NCBI GenBank assembly: GCA_027493055.1
Contig: JAPUDO010000115.1
Location: forward strand, 1 to 41,104
From: Niabella sp.
Lineage (GTDB): Bacteria > Bacteroidota > Bacteroidia > Chitinophagales > Chitinophagaceae
Reading direction: 5' to 3'
Length of the DNA stretch: 41,104 bases
Part shown: positions 1-8,979 of the stretch, piece after piece
How the letters are laid out: each line of letters begins with the position of its first letter
Position numbering within the stretch: position 1 is the first letter of the stretch
The notes under the pieces: generated by a model
What the model was told of the DNA's origin: nothing
The model's input: the letters and a program-made list of their open reading frames with translations, nothing else
Database searches by the model: none
Position numbers and translations under genes: made by a program

Positions 1-94
1 TTTTCTTATGCTCTTTTTTAGTTCTCACATTTTCTCGCAACTTGGGTTAATTAGATTTTAGTTGACAGAGGACAGTTGACAGGGTGAGAAATGT

Positions 95-460
95 AGCAAG
101 AAGCAGAAAGCATGAGGCTTAAAGCTTTTAGCCTTCAGCAGATAAAAAAGGAGCATTGATTTAAGTTGGCAGAGAACGGTTGACAGTTGACAGGATCCCT
201 CTAACTACTTCCTACTCACTACTCACCATTCACTCCCCCCTTCTCGCGCAGGCCTCCGGCCTGTGTGTTTGCGCTACTTGTCTCTGGCCTGGTTGATTTG
301 CAAAATGGAAAGGGCAACAGCAGGAAGCCAAAAGCATAAGGCTTAAAGCTTTTAGCTTTCAGCAGATAAAAAAGGGAGCATTGATTTAAGTTGACAGAGG
401 ACGGTTGACAGTTGACAGAATCCCTACTCACCATTTACTATTCACTACTCACCATTCACT
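95..460. repeat. Duplicated intergenic repeat, two direct copies of about 140 bp
   Basis: The 1-463 gap carries no convincing gene. It holds two direct copies of one unit, at about 95-233 and 319-460. Both contain the words GGCTTAAAGCTTTTAGC and GATTTAAGTTG, then a run of GTTGACA heptamers, then a run of TCACTAC/TCACCAT heptamers. The copies differ by scattered substitutions and small indels, so the duplication is not recent. A small perfect hairpin (CAGGCC-TCC-GGCCTG, 249-263) lies between them. The second copy ends right at the stop codon of the gene at 464-2854. Confidence 0.75.
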
Positions 461-463
461 ACC

Positions 464-2854
464 CTACTCCATCTTCTCTTCCAGGTGGGCCAGCTTACCA
501 TCAACTGTTATACCTTCTATCACTACCCTGAAGGCATCGGTAACGTCATTGTTATAAAAGGAGATCACGGCCTGCCTGGTACGCGGATCAACAGGCACAT
601 TGGGGTTCCAGTACAGGGTTGTTCTCACATCCCTGTCGGCGCCGGGCGCCGGCGATGTTGTCAGGTATTTTGGCGAATAAAATTCACGAATTCCCGTATA
701 CCCTTCTATCCTGCCGCTGGGTATGCCTTTCCCGGGATCACGCTTTGCATCATCGCCCCTGCGCGTATAAATGGCAATAGCCCCGTTACCACCATTAAAT
801 CCACCCATAAACGGAGGCCTGAAGGCTTTGATATAGGCTACATCATTTACATTAATACTTGAAACCATGTTCACATCAGAAGGCATTTCATCAACATATA
901 TCTGGGGTGCACCACCCCGCCAGCTTAAGGAAGCCCCCGAACCCTGGCCGCTAATCTGCAAACCCGCTACTTTCCCCTGCAGGAACATAAAGATATCGCC
1001 CGTTTTTCCAAACGGATCATTTAAAACATCTATCAGGACCGCATCTCCGCCGCTAAACAAACCAGAGGCATACTTTTCGTCCAGCTGCTCTACCACAGTT
1101 TTCGTTTTAGCTTTTACGGTAACAGCCTCCAGCTCCTTATATTTAGTTTTTTGTATGTTATCACTGTGCTCCATTGCCAGCTGTAAATGCCGCCAGAACC
1201 CGGTAGTATCGGGCCACAACAGGTTATTGTATCCTTTGCCTGCCGGTGGTGTACGTAGTTTATTGGGGATAAACTGTATGGTTGCACCGCTCAGGTTTTT
1301 ATCCTGGAACTGGTAATACACCTGTGCTGTATCAAACAAAATAACTGAAGGATCATTGAATGTGCCATTTCGCTGTACAGGCACCAGTAACATTTTATTT
1401 TGCTGGTCCTTTTGTGTTACAATCATCATGGCGGCAGCACCATCTCCTATCAAACCAGGCATAATTCCCTGTACCGTTCCGGAAAGCGACATATAGGAAG
1501 TATCCCTCGGATAATTAATCTTGGGAAGCGTACCTGATACTATTTGCTGCCAGTTGATCCTGCGCCAGCCATTGGTAAGCATTACCAGGTCCAGGTGCTG
1601 TTGCTTTACTCCGGCAGTATCAGTAAAATAGTACGCCGCGTTATGCACTTTTCCTTTCAAATCGCTGGTGAGCATTAAAGTGGATAAAATATTATCACTG
1701 CTATCTGCATCAATGCTCATATCCGTAACAGACACTGATAAAGAGGCACCTGCATTTTCGGGAAGGATAATTTTAACTTCATTGCGGGCACGATAGCTTA
1801 GCCCCCAGCGCTGCACTTCCATTTCGGGTGTAATCATAAAAGGAGCATTGTTATCAATATAAGTAATACGTTCGGCTAATGGCTTCCAGGTCTTATCAAA
1901 CAAGGTAATGGTTAAAACACCATAAGGGAGGTTACTTGTAGGCACTACACCTGTAATATCTCCTTTTACAGATTTGGCAATAGTGAATACAGGATGCTGA
2001 AACATACTGCCTATAAGATATACGCTATCTGATGCCGCTGCAAGATCAGGCGAAATACTTACCCGAAACTCCCGCCTGCCCGGTAACACTTTTACCTGGA
2101 GATTGGCTCCGCTGTTTTTTACAGCCGGCAAACTGGTTGTATATTCCTTATTCTGATCATCCTTCCACTTAGCCGTGAAAGCAGCGCCAGGGGCGGGGTT
2201 CAGCCATATAAAGCCCATCCCGTCATGCTGTATGCGCAGGCTGTCTGCTACTTTCCCGTTACTGCCCAAAACAACACCTTTGATCTTAACAGGCCGTCCC
2301 CATTGGTCTGTAGCCTTAAACGCCACTTTATTAGGAAAATTGGCGAGCAGGTCGCCGCCTTCAGGGAAAAAATCCAGCACAGGTTTTATCGCTGTTTTCT
2401 CAGGTAGTTTCAGGGAATCCTTATTCAGCACCTGGATAGCTTTTTTATATAAAAGTGAAGAATCGAAGTTGAGCATCCACCTGGTATAGGCTTTCACTGC
2501 AATATAGCGGCCTTTAAAGTCTGCCGGTATATCAAACTGTCCGTTGGTAACGCCGTCTACCAAAGGCGCTACAGTATGCTGTAATATCTGTCCTTTCTCA
2601 TCTATCCAGTCTATATAAAAGTTTTTGCTTTCCAGGGCAGGAGCCACTTCATTCATCACATAGGCTTTAAACCAAATAGTTTCGCCGGGAAAATAGGAAG
2701 ACTTATCATAATGCAGGTAGGCCCGCTCAGGACTGAATTTTGCTGCAAAATCTTCAAGTTTCTGTGCTACCGGCTGTGCTTGGGCAAGGCCTGATAAACA
2801 GAGCAGCAATAAAAATACAGACAAGTACCGGGATATATAAACACTATATTTCAT
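464..2854 (-). CDS. Exported MG2-like / TonB plug-domain protein without a beta barrel
   Basis: A 796-aa protein with an N-terminal signal peptide (hydrophobic stretch ending near AQA at residue 27). The region around residues 40-110 (YLHYDKSSYFPGETIWFKAY) resembles the MG2 domain of alpha-2-macroglobulin-like proteins. A region at about 620-720 resembles a TonB-dependent receptor plug (a TVKAK stretch, then LQGKVAGLQISG, then the IYVDE segment). There is no long C-terminal beta barrel, so it is not itself a receptor. Similar MG2-plug proteins are common in Bacteroidota and largely uncharacterised. An outer-membrane or periplasmic role is likely, but the function is unknown. It is divergent from the next gene, and its stop codon abuts the repeat at 319-460. 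Confidence 0.8.
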   Translation of the reverse strand: MKYSVYISRYLSVFLLLLCLSGLAQAQPVAQKLEDFAAKFSPERAYLHYDKSSYFPGETIWFKAYVMNEVAPALESKNFYIDWIDEKGQILQHTVAPLVDGVTNGQFDIPADFKGRYIAVKAYTRWMLNFDSSLLYKKAIQVLNKDSLKLPEKTAIKPVLDFFPEGGDLLANFPNKVAFKATDQWGRPVKIKGVVLGSNGKVADSLRIQHDGMGFIWLNPAPGAAFTAKWKDDQNKEYTTSLPAVKNSGANLQVKVLPGRREFRVSISPDLAAASDSVYLIGSMFQHPVFTIAKSVKGDITGVVPTSNLPYGVLTITLFDKTWKPLAERITYIDNNAPFMITPEMEVQRWGLSYRARNEVKIILPENAGASLSVSVTDMSIDADSSDNILSTLMLTSDLKGKVHNAAYYFTDTAGVKQQHLDLVMLTNGWRRINWQQIVSGTLPKINYPRDTSYMSLSGTVQGIMPGLIGDGAAAMMIVTQKDQQNKMLLVPVQRNGTFNDPSVILFDTAQVYYQFQDKNLSGATIQFIPNKLRTPPAGKGYNNLLWPDTTGFWRHLQLAMEHSDNIQKTKYKELEAVTVKAKTKTVVEQLDEKYASGLFSGGDAVLIDVLNDPFGKTGDIFMFLQGKVAGLQISGQGSGASLSWRGGAPQIYVDEMPSDVNMVSSINVNDVAYIKAFRPPFMGGFNGGNGAIAIYTRRGDDAKRDPGKGIPSGRIEGYTGIREFYSPKYLTTSPAPGADRDVRTTLYWNPNVPVDPRTRQAVISFYNNDVTDAFRVVIEGITVDGKLAHLEEKME

Positions 2855-3185
2855 TTGTTCAGGTTCAGTTTGCAGGATCAGGAAAATTAAACCCCGAAGG
2901 GCTTACAAAAAAATGTTTCTTCAATATTAACAGCAATTTTATGAATTTTTAGCCATCCCGCCTGACAAATTCTCAATTTCAGGCAAGCTGTGTGAAGCAT
3001 CCCTGCCTCATATTCTTATTTTATTGTATTCCAGGCGATGGATAAATACAAAAAAGGGAGATTTATCATACATCCTGGGCAAGAAAGGGCTTCGTTAAGA
3101 AGCTCATAGGCTTTATATTTGCCCCGGTTGAGAATCTGGCGAATTATTTGCACAAAATAATCTGTTTATAATAAAACTTATCATT
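2855..3185. other. Divergent intergenic spacer
   Basis: A 331-bp AT-rich gap between divergently transcribed genes. I see no ORF of interest. It contains one good -7 type element for the plus-strand gene (3114-3121). I found no matching box for the minus-strand gene. Confidence 0.5.
3114..3121 (+). promoter_or_regulatory. Putative Bacteroidota -7 element
   Basis: TATATTTG matches the TAnnTTTG -7 consensus exactly and lies 64 nt before the ATG at 3186. No clear TTTG box is seen 20 nt further upstream, so this is a half-supported promoter. Confidence 0.4.
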
Positions 3186-4370
3186 ATGAAGCGGTTGTTA
3201 CTCCTTTCTTTTATGTTTTCTGGCACCACCATTTTTGCCCAGGTGGATAGTTTGAGCCACGAAATGAACCTCAGGGATAAAGTTTTAAATGATATTCAAA
3301 ACAATTTCAATACAAAAACAAAATCCATAGATTCTACGGTTACAACCCTTGATAAAAGGCTATCCAACCTTGACAGGTCTATAGCAGAATCTAAAGACGC
3401 TAAGGATAAAGCCGATAAGCTGGCGCAACGCCTACAGGCAGTTGAAGAAAAGCAAAAAGCTATTGAAGCGAACGAATTAAACCTTTTCCAGGCCAATTAT
3501 CAATCGGCAATGGTAAACCTGGTGTCTATGGACAGGGAAATAAAACCGCTGATGCTGTTCAATTCAACAAAAGCGTTTTTTAATTCGTTAAGCGAAACCG
3601 GCAATCCTATGAATTATGACGGTTATACAAAATGGTATAACCAATATGCCGCTTTTGTGAAAGAAAAGAAGGCAGAAAGTCCTGTATTAAATGTTACCAG
3701 TAACCTTTTGAGCTTTGCAGGCAACTTCACAAAAGGAGCGCCGGTAACAGGCCCTATCACTTCAGCTCTTTTCTCCAGCATGACCACGTACATTGATAAC
3801 ATAGGGAAAAAAGAAAAAGCATTAAAGACCCAAAGCGAGGAAATGCTTACTCTTACTATGAAGATCAGCCAGTTTAATTATGATAATGACCGTATTGAGA
3901 ACGAATGGGAATCTATCACTGCCGAGCTGCAGGATCTGCAAAAAAAATTTGATAAGTCCTTAAAAGAAAACCTTGCTATAATTAAAACATCTCCTGCTGA
4001 TTTTGAAGCTAATTTTTCAAAAGAGAACGATGCAGAAAAACGTTATCAATACCTGACAAGACTACGGGACGGAGCCGCAAAATTTGTGGCGGCAGAGCGG
4101 GATCAGAATCCTAAAGACTGGCGGCAGAAAGCCTATATCCAGATGAATGATGTGCAATCTTTAAAACAGCGCTTTGGGCAGGTTACGTTCCGCATCAGCC
4201 AGAATTTATTAAAATATAAAGAGCTTTTTGAAAAATACAAAGCTGATCCGCAATTAGGCAGCCGCATTAAAGACCTTGAAATAAAGATGAAGGAACTGCA
4301 GGAATCGTTTGACAAAACATTCGATCCGCTGGAATACATCAATTCTGCCAACAGGATGTATAAAGTATAA
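3186..4370 (+). CDS. Secreted coiled-coil protein of unknown function
   Basis: A 394-aa protein with a classic signal peptide (residues 1-19, ending IFAQ). The mature part is rich in Lys, Glu, Asp, Gln and Asn. It has heptad-like coiled-coil stretches at roughly 30-95, 200-265 and 345-385, separated by a more hydrophobic middle (about 100-195) with the words MVNLVSMD and SLSETGNPMNYDGY. I recognise no enzymatic motif. The next gene (GH28-like) starts 31 nt downstream on the same strand, so the two may be co-transcribed. It could be a periplasmic scaffold or a gliding- or secretion-associated accessory protein, but nothing in the sequence decides this. Confidence 0.75.
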   Translation: MKRLLLLSFMFSGTTIFAQVDSLSHEMNLRDKVLNDIQNNFNTKTKSIDSTVTTLDKRLSNLDRSIAESKDAKDKADKLAQRLQAVEEKQKAIEANELNLFQANYQSAMVNLVSMDREIKPLMLFNSTKAFFNSLSETGNPMNYDGYTKWYNQYAAFVKEKKAESPVLNVTSNLLSFAGNFTKGAPVTGPITSALFSSMTTYIDNIGKKEKALKTQSEEMLTLTMKISQFNYDNDRIENEWESITAELQDLQKKFDKSLKENLAIIKTSPADFEANFSKENDAEKRYQYLTRLRDGAAKFVAAERDQNPKDWRQKAYIQMNDVQSLKQRFGQVTFRISQNLLKYKELFEKYKADPQLGSRIKDLEIKMKELQESFDKTFDPLEYINSANRMYKV

Positions 4371-4401
4371 CCCGGTCTGGTTAAAAAAATAAATTGTTCC
4401 T

Positions 4402-5727
4402 ATGTCTCAAAAATGGGTTTCACTGTTTCTTTTCTTTTTTATTACGGTCTTTAGCATTCAAATTACCGCCCAGGATCTCTTTCCTGATGACTCGCCCATA
4501 CCTGGTTGGTTCAGGCAAATCGCTCCAACGGATATAAACAAACTTGGCAAACAATACCGTATCACCGATCATGGTGTGAGCAGGGACAGCAACCTGTTGC
4601 AGACACAGAACATACAGGAAGTAATAGATAAAGCTGCTGCCAACGGAGGTGGCGTGATTGTTGTTCCCGGGGGTACATTTCTAAGTGGCTCCCTGTTTTT
4701 CAAACCTAAAACACATTTGTACCTGGAAGAAGGCGCAACCCTGAAAGGCAGTGATGACATCAGCAACTTTGCGCTGGTAGAAACCCGGATAGAAGGACAA
4801 ACACTGAAGTACTTTGCAGCTTTGGTCAATGCCGATGCTGTGGATGGATTTACTATTTCAGGTGAGGGTACACTGAATGGCAATGGCCTGCGTTACTGGA
4901 AGTCTTTCTGGCTGCGCCGGGCCTTTAATCCCAAATGTACTAATATGAACGAAATGCGCCCCAGGCTGTTGTATGTTTCCAATAGTAAAGATGTGCAGGT
5001 ATCAGGTATCAGGCTGATCAACTCTCCTTTCTGGACTTCCCATTATTATAAATGCGAAAACCTGAAATTACTGGATCTTTATATTTACGCGCCTCATGCG
5101 CCCGTAAAAGCGCCCAGCTCAGATGCCATAGACCTGGATGCCTGTAAAAATGTGCTGATCAAAAACTGCTATATGTCGGTAAATGATGATGCCGTAGCAT
5201 TAAAAGGTGGTAAAGGGCCGTTTGCAGATAAAGATCCCAATAACGGTGGCAACTATAATGTAATCATTGAAGATTGTACCTATGGTTTTTGTCATAGCGC
5301 CCTTACCTGCGGCAGCGAATCGGTTCATAACCGCAACATTATTTTACGCCGTATAAAGATAGAACATGCTCAACGGCTGCTCTGGCTGAAAATGCGCCCC
5401 GATACACCGCAGCATTATGAGTACATTACCGTGGAAGATATTTCAGGATTTGCATCCAATATGTTGTTTATACAACCCTGGACGCAGTTCTTCGACCTGA
5501 AGGGGGAGCAGGAGATACGTACCACCAATGCCCATCATATCACTATGAAAAATATAAATCTTGACTGTAATGATGTTTTTAATGTAAAGCAATCAGATCA
5601 ATATACGCTTTCGGATTTTACATTTACCAATCTCACCATACGGAACGCTAAAAATCCGCAGATCAAAAAAGAATATGTAAAAAATTTTACTATAAATAAT
5701 GTGGAAGTCAATAATAAAAAATTATAA
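4402..5727 (+). CDS. GH28-family (polygalacturonase-like) exported enzyme with altered active-site motifs
   Basis: A 441-aa protein with a signal peptide (residues 1-23, ending TAQ) followed by a right-handed parallel beta-helix typical of GH28: the GGGVIVVPGGTF entry, the SPFW segment, and repeated strand motifs to the C terminus. The canonical GH28 motifs are NTD, DD, GHG and RIK. Here the first reads SSDAIDLD (D241), the second is intact (D262-D263), the third reads CHSALTCGS (H298), and the fourth reads LKM (K330). All three catalytic aspartates and the His and Lys therefore appear present, but the context is non-canonical. GH28 enzymes cleave pectic uronic or related linkages; the substrate here is uncertain. 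The 3' end overlaps the convergent GH183 gene by 6 nt. No LacI operator is seen in front of it. Confidence 0.8.
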   Translation: MSQKWVSLFLFFFITVFSIQITAQDLFPDDSPIPGWFRQIAPTDINKLGKQYRITDHGVSRDSNLLQTQNIQEVIDKAAANGGGVIVVPGGTFLSGSLFFKPKTHLYLEEGATLKGSDDISNFALVETRIEGQTLKYFAALVNADAVDGFTISGEGTLNGNGLRYWKSFWLRRAFNPKCTNMNEMRPRLLYVSNSKDVQVSGIRLINSPFWTSHYYKCENLKLLDLYIYAPHAPVKAPSSDAIDLDACKNVLIKNCYMSVNDDAVALKGGKGPFADKDPNNGGNYNVIIEDCTYGFCHSALTCGSESVHNRNIILRRIKIEHAQRLLWLKMRPDTPQHYEYITVEDISGFASNMLFIQPWTQFFDLKGEQEIRTTNAHHITMKNINLDCNDVFNVKQSDQYTLSDFTFTNLTIRNAKNPQIKKEYVKNFTINNVEVNNKKL

Positions 5728-6819
5728 GCCCGTCATATATTTTATTTCTGTCCGCATTAAAAAAACGTTGTAGGGATGCCACATCGACATTAAGAAATAA
5801 ATATGATCCGAGTAAGCAGATAAAGGATGAATATAAGATCCATATAGCCGGGGGTATTCGTTCCGGTGCGCAACGCATTGCGGCTGGCTCCATACTGCTG
5901 TTAGTTCCGGCGCATAACGTGCCGATATCTCGGCTCTTGTTTCATTAAAATACAGCAGCAGCCATTGCCTGCTTTTTTCATGGTATATAAACGACAGCTC
6001 TCCGGTTGCATCTTCAAAAAGGTTCGTTGCTTTTTCCTCATCATGTACCCATTCTTTTTTTAACCCGTTCCAGTATTCGTACCGGTCCTGTACCTCAATA
6101 TCTTTTTGCCTGAAACGTGCCAGCCTCGGCGAAGATTGCCTCCCTGATTCGGTGCCGATCATATAAACAAAAGAATCTTTCTTAGAAAAGCCCACCTGTC
6201 CAAAATTGCTATCTTCTCCAAACCGGACACGGGGAACAGGTTTCCAGGAAACACCGTTATCATCTGACCGGTAAAATGCAGAATAATTGGTACCCCAGTT
6301 GGAGGATTCCCAATGCCTTACATTCATATAGTGCACATAATCTGCACCATTAGCTCTTACAGCACCGGTGGGAATAGAGGTCCAGTTCCCGTTGCCCGAC
6401 ATATCCTTTCCTCCGTATATTATTTCGCACGCCTGGCCGGATGCATCTACTGCCATATTATTAATGGTAAGGCCATCCTCCAGCTTCTCATCGCCTGAAA
6501 AAGCCAGCACATTACAACGCCAGTCACTTCCTTTAACCACCGGCTCCTCAAAATGGTGGCGCCCGTAAGTATCTCCAAAGAAGATCCCATACCGGCCTTT
6601 TTCCATTTCCCAGATGATCCCGAGGTCTGTTCCGCCTACATTATAATTGATATGAGAGGTATTGGGGTTTTTTAAGTATTCCTCAGCGCCGGGAGCACCG
6701 GTTACCCGTGCTATACGAACAGCTTTCCCGAATTGTATATCGCAGGAAGGAGCCTTGTGAGAAGTAAAAACAAACAACAGCCCAATACATATAATACCGT
6801 TGCAGTAATTTCTGATCAT
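5722..6819 (-). CDS. DUF4185 / GH183-family protein, predicted endo-D-arabinanase (copy 1)
   Basis: A 365-aa exported protein. It carries the DUF4185 hallmarks: VGGTDLGIIWEM (around residue 61), IFFGDTYG, the LEDGLTINNM segment, and SIPTGAVRANGADYVHYMN (around 150). It ends with YIHPLS and MSMWHPYNVFLM. The fold is expected to be a five-bladed beta-propeller. Members of this family, now GH183, were shown to be endo-D-arabinofuranases acting on mycobacterial arabinan. The signal region has hydrophobic residues 8-18; a lipoprotein cysteine at 26 is possible but unclear. It is the last gene of the susC operon, 13 nt after the 688-aa gene. A paralogue of the same architecture lies at 29365-30504. 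Its TAA stop lies over a Leu codon of the convergent GH28 gene. Confidence 0.85.
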   Translation of the reverse strand: MIRNYCNGIICIGLLFVFTSHKAPSCDIQFGKAVRIARVTGAPGAEEYLKNPNTSHINYNVGGTDLGIIWEMEKGRYGIFFGDTYGRHHFEEPVVKGSDWRCNVLAFSGDEKLEDGLTINNMAVDASGQACEIIYGGKDMSGNGNWTSIPTGAVRANGADYVHYMNVRHWESSNWGTNYSAFYRSDDNGVSWKPVPRVRFGEDSNFGQVGFSKKDSFVYMIGTESGRQSSPRLARFRQKDIEVQDRYEYWNGLKKEWVHDEEKATNLFEDATGELSFIYHEKSRQWLLLYFNETRAEISARYAPELTAVWSQPQCVAHRNEYPRLYGSYIHPLSAYSDHIYFLMSMWHPYNVFLMRTEIKYMTGL

Positions 6820-6832
6820 TTCATAAAACGGC

Positions 6833-8899
6833 TTAATTATCTGCTAAAAATTTACCGCCGTACTTATCATATAGCCTATTGTATGCCTCGGCGGCGGCGC
6901 CATTGCCCCAATCATAAATGGTGAACTCACCAATGCCCAGCCCGTCATCGTTTGTAACGCCGTCATGGCCATAGTTCTCCATCATAAAACCATAATCCTT
7001 CTCACCAAAAAACGGCCAGCGCGCCTGCCACTGCTTCATTGTTTGAGGGTTCAGCGGCGTGTACATCATTGTAAAAGAGGCGCGCAAAGCAGCAAGGCCC
7101 CGTTGCAGGTATTCTTTCTTTTTCAGTATTTCTCCATACTCCAGTATCAGCCCGGCAAAGAGGCTTTGACGGGAATCGTTCCATTCAGCATCAGCATTCA
7201 TTACACCAAAACCACCCAAACTGCGCACAGCAATAAACGGTGGCTGCCATACAGCCTGGTACATCAATAATTCATCTAAGGTGCGCTGACCCCATTTCAG
7301 GTAATTTTTGCTTCCGGTAATTTTATACATTTCAAGCAAAGCCTCAGCTGTCCAGTAAACAGAAAAACTGTTTTGCTTAAACATATTATTACGCGCTATT
7401 TTCTTTCCCACCCAGTTATCACTTCCTACCCTGCTGCAGGACCAGTATGTTTCAAAATCTTCCCATTGTCCTTCGGGAATTATTTTTCCCATTACCGCTT
7501 TCATTGCTTTTTGCGCACTTTGCAGGTAACGCTGCTCCCTGGTTGCCTGGTACATCTTTAATAAAAAAGTAACAGAAACACTGGTCTCAGGAGATTGCTT
7601 CAGGGAAGGCATCGGCTTCAGGTTATCTAAGTTCAGCCAGGCCGGAAAAAACCCATCACTATCCTGCAGCCGGATCAATGCATCAGCATAACGTTTGGCA
7701 TAATCCAATAACCTTTTATCCTTTTCCAGTTCATTATACCAAACCAGCATCCAGTAAGCTGTAAAGCTCATATCGGCAATATGGTAGGGAGACTTTCGCG
7801 GATCCCATGTTAGAGGATTCCGGTTAGAGTTACCAAAATATTTTGTATTCCACCCTTTGGAGCGATGATATCTTCTTCCGTCTATTTCTACTTCTTCCAT
7901 TTCTGTAGCTATCACGCTTTTAAAGAAACCCTCCTGCTGTGGAAACGCCAATGCCAGCTCTTTTGTTTTTATAGCAAACTGCTTTAAAGTATCATTTTTT
8001 GTTCTTACCGCATACCTGTATAATCCCTGCGCGGAACGCAGTGAATTGAACCATGCCTGGTTCCATATAGAGCGGAACTCTCTTTCGTTCACCTGTCCTT
8101 TATAGTTAGGACTTTGAGTGGTATTGACAATAAAAACAGGCGCTCCTACAGTCTTGCCGTTCAATTCAAACTCCTGCCATACTGCGCTTTTCCAGTTTTT
8201 GAAAGCCCAGTTGTACGTTTGCTTGACATAAGGCTCCATATCTGTTTGATGCAGCGGCTCGCCTGACTGGTAAAGCGGGGTGGCCCATTTATTCCACATA
8301 AAAGCTGTGGCGCGCTGGAAAGGATTCTGAATATCTTCAGACTTTCCGGAAACGATCACATAAAAACCTATTTCATTTTTCCCTTCCGGGATAATCATAC
8401 CTCCTTGTCTTTCGTATAAAATATGATCGGTAACTTTGGACTTTCCCAAACCTAGTACCAGCTCATTAGCCGGCACATTCATATCCATCAGCCAGGGAAG
8501 CCCGTTTTTTCTGATCAGATCCAGGTCCGGGATCACCGATATCATTTTTTTCTTACCGGCAGCAATAAGTGCTGGTGCACGAAATACATGCTGCGGGATG
8601 ATATGATTATTACCGGGTGTTAAATGAGGCGCCCAGTTAAAAGAAGGTGAAAAGGCAGGTATAATCCTTACCAGCAGGTCATCCTGCGGAACAGGAGCCT
8701 TTAGCTCCCAGGTTACAGACACATGAAACATGTTTGCTGATACTTTCCTGTAGCTTACCGTAGCCTCCGCATCGCCAGCCTTTGCTGCTGCCACCTGCTT
8801 TATATAAGTGTTCAGCGCCTTAGGCGTAACTGCTGCGCTGCAGGCAAATAGTGATCCTAATAAGAAAAAAACGATAGCTGCTGATCTGATCATTTTCAA
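6833..8899 (-). CDS. Uncharacterised lipoprotein with probable (alpha/alpha) six-hairpin glycosidase-like domain
   Basis: A 688-aa protein. The N terminus is a lipoprotein signal with lipobox LFAC (Cys20). Residues about 40-210 look like a beta-rich N-terminal domain (VSVTWELKAPVPQDDLLVRI). Residues about 260-680 contain regularly spaced helical hairpins, with words such as YALDA-like repeats (LDYAKRYADALIRLQDSDGFFPAW, shortened here to LIRLQDSDGFFPAW) and SFSVYWTAEALLEMY. This pattern is typical of six-hairpin (alpha/alpha) toroid glycosidases and lyases. I do not recognise a named CAZy family. Acidic residues in QDSDGFF, SPETSVS and the C-terminal TNDDGLGIGEFT are candidates for catalysis. 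Its place between GH43 and GH183 in the operon suggests a glycan-cleaving role in the same pathway. Confidence 0.7.
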   Translation of the reverse strand: MKMIRSAAIVFFLLGSLFACSAAVTPKALNTYIKQVAAAKAGDAEATVSYRKVSANMFHVSVTWELKAPVPQDDLLVRIIPAFSPSFNWAPHLTPGNNHIIPQHVFRAPALIAAGKKKMISVIPDLDLIRKNGLPWLMDMNVPANELVLGLGKSKVTDHILYERQGGMIIPEGKNEIGFYVIVSGKSEDIQNPFQRATAFMWNKWATPLYQSGEPLHQTDMEPYVKQTYNWAFKNWKSAVWQEFELNGKTVGAPVFIVNTTQSPNYKGQVNEREFRSIWNQAWFNSLRSAQGLYRYAVRTKNDTLKQFAIKTKELALAFPQQEGFFKSVIATEMEEVEIDGRRYHRSKGWNTKYFGNSNRNPLTWDPRKSPYHIADMSFTAYWMLVWYNELEKDKRLLDYAKRYADALIRLQDSDGFFPAWLNLDNLKPMPSLKQSPETSVSVTFLLKMYQATREQRYLQSAQKAMKAVMGKIIPEGQWEDFETYWSCSRVGSDNWVGKKIARNNMFKQNSFSVYWTAEALLEMYKITGSKNYLKWGQRTLDELLMYQAVWQPPFIAVRSLGGFGVMNADAEWNDSRQSLFAGLILEYGEILKKKEYLQRGLAALRASFTMMYTPLNPQTMKQWQARWPFFGEKDYGFMMENYGHDGVTNDDGLGIGEFTIYDWGNGAAAEAYNRLYDKYGGKFLADN

Positions 8900-8979
8900 A
8901 GCTGATAATATTATGTTAGTAAAATTATACTGTTAAGCGAGGGATTTGCTTCCGGCTATTTTTTCTTTCCGGTAATACC

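Noticed and set aside
867-1316. Plus-strand frames opposite the plug-domain gene
   Set aside because: Antisense shadows of a well-supported gene with a signal peptide and domains.
4402-5727. A pectin-degradation PUL, based on the GH28 gene
   Set aside because: GH28 is the only pectin-type enzyme, lies on the other strand, lacks the operator and has altered motifs.
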